This document shows positions 7,224-10,229 of a stretch of DNA of 10,229 bases, piece after piece. The notes beneath the pieces are model-generated. The model ran no database searches, was not told the DNA's origin, and was given only the letters and a program-made list of their open reading frames with translations. Origin of the DNA: VMCP01 sp965655465. Lineage in GTDB: Bacteria > Bacteroidota > Bacteroidia > NS11-12g > UBA955. The translations under genes were made by a program, and so were the position numbers. Positions within the stretch are counted from its first letter, which is position 1, and the number at the start of each line of letters is the position of its first letter. Location: contig CBFHGY010000081.1 of assembly GCA_965655465.1 (NCBI GenBank), positions 1-10,229 on the forward strand, given 5' to 3'.

Positions 7224-8530
7224 GAGGGATTTATGGGTTCTTGAAGCTCAAAATTACACATTTTCAGAAGTTCCCAATACCCTGGGAAACTTTTTTCGGT
7301 ACATTTCGAATCGTCGATATCAACCGAATCGATGCAAACTGCCCAGGGTGCAAAGGCCATTGCAATGCGGTGATCGTGATAGGTTTTTATCGAATATTGC
7401 GTTATGGTAGTCGGATTATTGATATTAAGAAGGAAGGCATTTGCTTTGTGTTCCCAAGCAAATCCTAATTTCTGTAAATTCTCAGCCATACTTATTAAGC
7501 GATTGCTTTCCTTACCCGCTAGTTTTTCGATACCGGTAAATTTCATAGGAATTTTCAGAAAGGCATAAGCCGAAACCAATGCGGGAATCAAGTCTGGACA
7601 ATTGCTGCCGTCAAAACTTTCAGGAATATCGTGTTCCCTACCCGGGATAATACATGCTCCCGAATCTTCAAATTCGGTATAAACTCCCAAAGCGCGAAAG
7701 GCCTCAACCGCAGCATAATCGGCTTGAGCCGAATGTGGCAAAGCCCCTTCAATAAAAAGTGTTTTTCCAGTAAAAAGAGCGATCAAATACACAAAACTCG
7801 CACAACCCCAATCGATTTCTATATCAATGTCCATTTGGGTTTCCGGTTTGGCTTCAATGAGGATTGCATTATCTTTTTTTACTGCGTTAAGATCTTCGTA
7901 CCCTTCATTTTTTGCCATGGAGCCTATACGAATGCAACCCTTGGATATTTCAACATGATACCCCCATGTTTTTAAAACAGAGGCACTTAAATGTATATAA
8001 GACCAACTGTGTTGAAGTCCAACAATCTGTAATTCAGGGATGGGGTTTAAGGCCGTAACACCAAGCATCAATGCGGAAACAAACTGACTGCTTTCGGTCG
8101 TATTTAAAATCCATAAGTCTTCGTTTTTTTGAATTCCACGAATGATCTCAAGAGGGAAATAGCCTGGGTTTCCCAAATAACGGATTTCGGCACCTTGTGC
8201 ACGGAGTGCTTCCACCAAATCGCCAACTGGCCGCTGACATAAACTGGAATTGCCTGTTAAAACTTTCGGAATATTTACAATGGCGAAAAAGGCCAATGCA
8301 AATCTAGCTGGAGTTCCAGCATCCATAAAATCAATTTGGAAATTTTCAGTTCCTAGCGCTTCCTGAAACAATCGCGTATCTCTAGAGTTGGATAAATTTC
8401 GAATATGAGCACCCGCTTTATGCAGGTAATTCAAAAATAAATGTCGGTGGGAAATACTCTTAGAGTGGGGTATCTGCAAATATAATCGCGTATGATTGAA
8501 CGCTTCTAGGTAGTTAATCTTTTGTTTCAT
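7220..8530 (-). CDS. aroA: 3-phosphoshikimate 1-carboxyvinyltransferase (EPSP synthase)
   Basis: Transfers the enolpyruvyl group of PEP to shikimate-3-phosphate, producing EPSP for AroC. It has 436 residues, against 427 in E. coli. Conserved active-site residues are visible: K24, S25 and R29 in PHSKSISHR, R100 in QRPVGDL, SSQ at 147-149, D313 in CPDLIPA, K340/E341/R344 in GKESNR, R388 in DHRIAMAF and K413 in EKSFPG. All catalytic residues I can map are therefore kept. The PEP-site loop is unusual: residues 70-77 read DAGTPARF, where E. coli has NAGTAMRP, retaining the Gly, Thr and Arg but changing the residues between and after. The ATG at 8530 lies inside the end of aroB (17-base overlap), and the stop overlaps the aroC start. 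An alternative start is unlikely because the next Met, residue 69, lies beyond the first active-site motif. Confidence 0.97.
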   Translation of the reverse strand: MKQKINYLEAFNHTRLYLQIPHSKSISHRHLFLNYLHKAGAHIRNLSNSRDTRLFQEALGTENFQIDFMDAGTPARFALAFFAIVNIPKVLTGNSSLCQRPVGDLVEALRAQGAEIRYLGNPGYFPLEIIRGIQKNEDLWILNTTESSQFVSALMLGVTALNPIPELQIVGLQHSWSYIHLSASVLKTWGYHVEISKGCIRIGSMAKNEGYEDLNAVKKDNAILIEAKPETQMDIDIEIDWGCASFVYLIALFTGKTLFIEGALPHSAQADYAAVEAFRALGVYTEFEDSGACIIPGREHDIPESFDGSNCPDLIPALVSAYAFLKIPMKFTGIEKLAGKESNRLISMAENLQKLGFAWEHKANAFLLNINNPTTITQYSIKTYHDHRIAMAFAPWAVCIDSVDIDDSKCTEKSFPGYWELLKMCNFELQEPINPS

Positions 8531-9566
8531 GCAAGGAGGTGGCGTATTTCGAAATGAATTTCTCCATATCGGACTCGCTAATCTCTACATCATACATGGC
8601 ATCACCTACTGAGCGCAATAAACTCAACTGGATATGTCCGTTGTGATTTTTTTTATCGTACATCAACAAGTTCACTATGGGTTTCACTTCAAGTTCGTTC
8701 CAACCTATTTTTGGGAATAAGGGAAATACCAGAGATTCGATAAGCGATAAGGTTTCAGGACGAGTAATACCTATTTCAGTTCCTAATAAGGCCTCCCAAT
8801 ACAAACCATTGGCAATGGAAATTCCATGGTTTATTTTCTCGTCTTCAAAATGTAAAGCTTCGATACCGTGACCCAAGGTATGTCCGAGATTTAATAATTT
8901 TCGGATACCCTTTTCGTCGAAATCTTGCTTTACGATGTCCTTTTTAAATAGGATATTATGTTCAATTAAAGACATCCAAGCTTGGGTTTCTGCAATAGGA
9001 GGCATGCCTTGTTTAACCAGTTCAATTAAAGGTTCACCTTTAAGCAGAGCATGTTTAATTACTTCTGCCCAACCCGACATAAGTTCACATTCACTCAAAG
9101 TGCTTAGGAAATCTACATTCCGTAAAATGGCTGTGGGTTGTGTAAACGTGCCAATTACATTTTTTGTGCCATATAGATTGATGCCTGTTTTACCCCCTTC
9201 GGAACCATCTACCATAGAAAGTAGGGTAGTAGGAACATACACACATGGAATACCGCGCATGTAGGTTGATGCGCAAAATCCAGCAAAATCCAAAACGGCT
9301 CCGCCGCCCAAAGCAATGATCAAACTTTTGCGGGATACATTTTCTCGCATTAAGCTTTCCCAGAAATCTTCACAATAACGGATGCTTTTGGCACTGTCGC
9401 CGTCGGGTAAATGATAAATAATATTATCTATTTTTTTATAGATCTGTAGCTTAGGTAAGCATAACTTCTCGGAAGTTTCAGATACTACCACCACGATTTT
9501 ATCGGGTTGATATTGATTTATATAGGTGTCGATGCGTTGATCGATGGTTTCAGTGCGTACTATCAT
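8514..9566 (-). CDS. aroB: 3-dehydroquinate synthase
   Basis: Cyclises DAHP to 3-dehydroquinate, the second shikimate-pathway step, using NAD+ and a divalent metal. It has 350 residues, slightly shorter than E. coli AroB (362). Motifs: PDGDSAKS (54-61, nucleotide-binding region), GGGAVLDFAGF (87-97), TYMRGIPCVYVPTTLL (101-116), DGSEGGKTGIN (120-130), AEVIKHALL (167-175, metal ligand E168), RKLLNLGHTLGH (222-233, ligand H229) and NHGISIANGL (246-255, ligand H247). The KTGIN context and the intact metal ligands favour true dehydroquinate synthase over related sugar-phosphate cyclases. Small departures from the usual motifs are AVLD for the common VVGD and DGSEGG for DSSVGG. The ATG at 9566 overlaps the TGA of the upstream DUF4835 gene as ATGA, and the 3' end overlaps aroA by 17 bases, both signs of coupled translation. 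Confidence 0.97.
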   Translation of the reverse strand: MIVRTETIDQRIDTYINQYQPDKIVVVVSETSEKLCLPKLQIYKKIDNIIYHLPDGDSAKSIRYCEDFWESLMRENVSRKSLIIALGGGAVLDFAGFCASTYMRGIPCVYVPTTLLSMVDGSEGGKTGINLYGTKNVIGTFTQPTAILRNVDFLSTLSECELMSGWAEVIKHALLKGEPLIELVKQGMPPIAETQAWMSLIEHNILFKKDIVKQDFDEKGIRKLLNLGHTLGHGIEALHFEDEKINHGISIANGLYWEALLGTEIGITRPETLSLIESLVFPLFPKIGWNELEVKPIVNLLMYDKKNHNGHIQLSLLRSVGDAMYDVEISESDMEKFISKYATSLHETKD

Positions 9567-10229
9567 GACTTGATTTTTTCGTAACGCTGAATATTGGTGG
9601 GATCTAAATCTTTGAGCAAGCGCATGATAATCGTTTTTTCAGCGGTAGTTGCCCCTTGATACATTTCTACAATTTCAGGCCATTTTGTAGTAAAGAACAA
9701 TTTTTGCAGCAAACTGTTTTGATTGGTTTGTGCGGTTTGAGCTATTTTTTGTAAAGATTCTGTTACTTTTTTTCGAGCTTTGCTAGGTTCTTCATAAAAT
9801 TGATCCAATCCCTCGCGATGATATTGATAACTCAACTCCCGAAACTCCTTAAAACGTGGGCTGTTTAAATTTTCAGCTAAATAAAATCGATTTCGAAATC
9901 CTTTACCGTCACCTTGGTTCCAACCGGGTTTATTCGTCATTAAATTCACTAAATTCTGTGCTTGTGAAAAATATTTATTTCCACCAAATAAGCCATAACT
10001 ATCGTGTTCAATTCCCAAAGAAATATATACATAAAAGGCCATTAAGGTAGTAAGGTCGTTCATATTCATATTCTCTTGGAATTCTAAATTCTCAAATTCA
10101 CGATAATTGAAGCCCACATCTTCATCGTTAAATTGCATTACCGTGGTTTTGTAATTAGATCCATAAACGGGGCGGGATATCTGCAATTGAGCAGTGCCTT
10201 GAAATTTGTCGTTATCCCAGGCGTCTATA
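9563..10229 (-). CDS. DUF4835 family protein (5' end outside the window)
   Basis: The frame stays open to the right edge, giving about 221 visible residues. The TTG at 10186 lies mid-frame and is not the start, because codons upstream of it encode DKFQGTAQLQ, matching the family pattern that leads into SRPVYGSNY. I recognise DUF4835, a Bacteroidota-restricted family of about 300 residues, from SRPVYGSNY, MQFNDEDVGF, LMAFYVYISLGIEHDSYG, KYFSQAQNLVN, RNRFYLAENL, SYQYHREGLDQF and the C-terminal LKDLDPTNIQRYEKIKS. Roughly 75 N-terminal residues are therefore missing; in the family these usually include a signal peptide, so envelope location is inferred. The function is unknown. From general knowledge, the gene often sits near coaBC and recN in this phylum, so one might expect those beyond the right edge. 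Here its TGA overlaps the aroB ATG by four bases, making it an upstream partner in the aro transcript. Confidence 0.88.
   Translation of the reverse strand, partial: IDAWDNDKFQGTAQLQISRPVYGSNYKTTVMQFNDEDVGFNYREFENLEFQENMNMNDLTTLMAFYVYISLGIEHDSYGLFGGNKYFSQAQNLVNLMTNKPGWNQGDGKGFRNRFYLAENLNSPRFKEFRELSYQYHREGLDQFYEEPSKARKKVTESLQKIAQTAQTNQNSLLQKLFFTTKWPEIVEMYQGATTAEKTIIMRLLKDLDPTNIQRYEKIKS

Larger units (their letters stand above)
5320..10229 (-). other. Probable operon: DUF4835-aroB-aroA-aroC-mazG
   Basis: Five same-strand genes are joined by overlaps of 4 bases (ATGA, 9563-9566), 17 bases (8514-8530) and 4 bases (GTGA, 7220-7223), then a 56-base gap (6091-6146). I found no TAnnTTTG element or terminator on the minus strand in that gap. 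The arrangement predicts one transcript with a promoter right of the window and coupled translation of the three aro genes. That they are cotranscribed is inferred from spacing only. Confidence 0.75.

Noticed and set aside
7045..7468. Plus-strand open frames of 86-121 codons over the aroA/aroC junction
   Set aside because: They are antisense shadows of strongly recognised aroA and aroC and show no family resemblance of their own.
8533..8540. Perfect Shine-Dalgarno-like AAGGAGGT on the plus strand
   Set aside because: It lies on the non-coding strand of the aroB/aroA overlap with no credible plus-strand gene after it. On the transcribed sense strand it reads CCTCCTT within aroB codons and is most likely chance.
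10184..10186. TTG as a start codon for the DUF4835 gene
   Set aside because: In-frame upstream codons to the window edge encode residues that continue the family pattern before SRPVY, so the TTG is an internal Leu.
1..10229. A hidden defence, mobile or CRISPR-type system
   Set aside because: Both strands are accounted for by housekeeping or known-family genes with short gaps. No transposase, integrase, repeat-spacer array, toxin-antitoxin pair or RNA gene is visible. MazG here is the two-domain housekeeping pyrophosphohydrolase, with no mazEF partner beside it.

Overview
This window looks like ordinary chromosomal DNA of a Bacteroidota bacterium, most likely Flavobacteriales. The evidence is the set of lineage-typical proteins (a DUF4835 protein, a Bacteroidota-type DUF4153 membrane protein, a large M13 peptidase and an outer-membrane barrel with a long hydrophilic N-terminal part), the AT-rich base composition, the lack of clear Shine-Dalgarno sequences, and a TAnnTTTG promoter element in front of the M13 gene. 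No mobile element, CRISPR array, rRNA or tRNA was seen.

Left half, plus strand. The window opens inside a gene whose visible C-terminal part resembles an outer-membrane beta-barrel (1-1133). After a 166-base gap with a plausible promoter comes a complete secreted M13 (PepO/neprilysin-type) zinc metallopeptidase (1300-3363). Then follows a 70-base gap dominated by a perfect 18-bp inverted repeat, which ends two bases before the start codon of a polytopic DUF4153 membrane protein (3434-5323).

Right half, minus strand, reading right to left. A compact five-gene cluster runs DUF4835 (5'-truncated by the window edge), aroB, aroA, aroC, mazG. The first three junctions overlap (4, 17 and 4 bases) and the last gap is 56 bases, so this is probably one transcript whose promoter lies beyond the right edge. 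aroB, aroA and aroC encode step 2 and the last two steps of the shikimate pathway (3-dehydroquinate synthase, EPSP synthase, chorismate synthase). The DAHP synthase, dehydroquinase, shikimate dehydrogenase and shikimate kinase needed for a full pathway are not in this window. mazG encodes a nucleotide-pool-cleaning NTP pyrophosphohydrolase.

The plus and minus blocks converge, and the stop codons of the DUF4153 gene and mazG overlap by four bases. I do not see an undescribed defence or mobile system here. The points most worth a second look are the hairpin abutting the DUF4153 start codon, the grouping of DUF4835 with tightly overlapping aro genes, and the unusual active-site loop of AroA.
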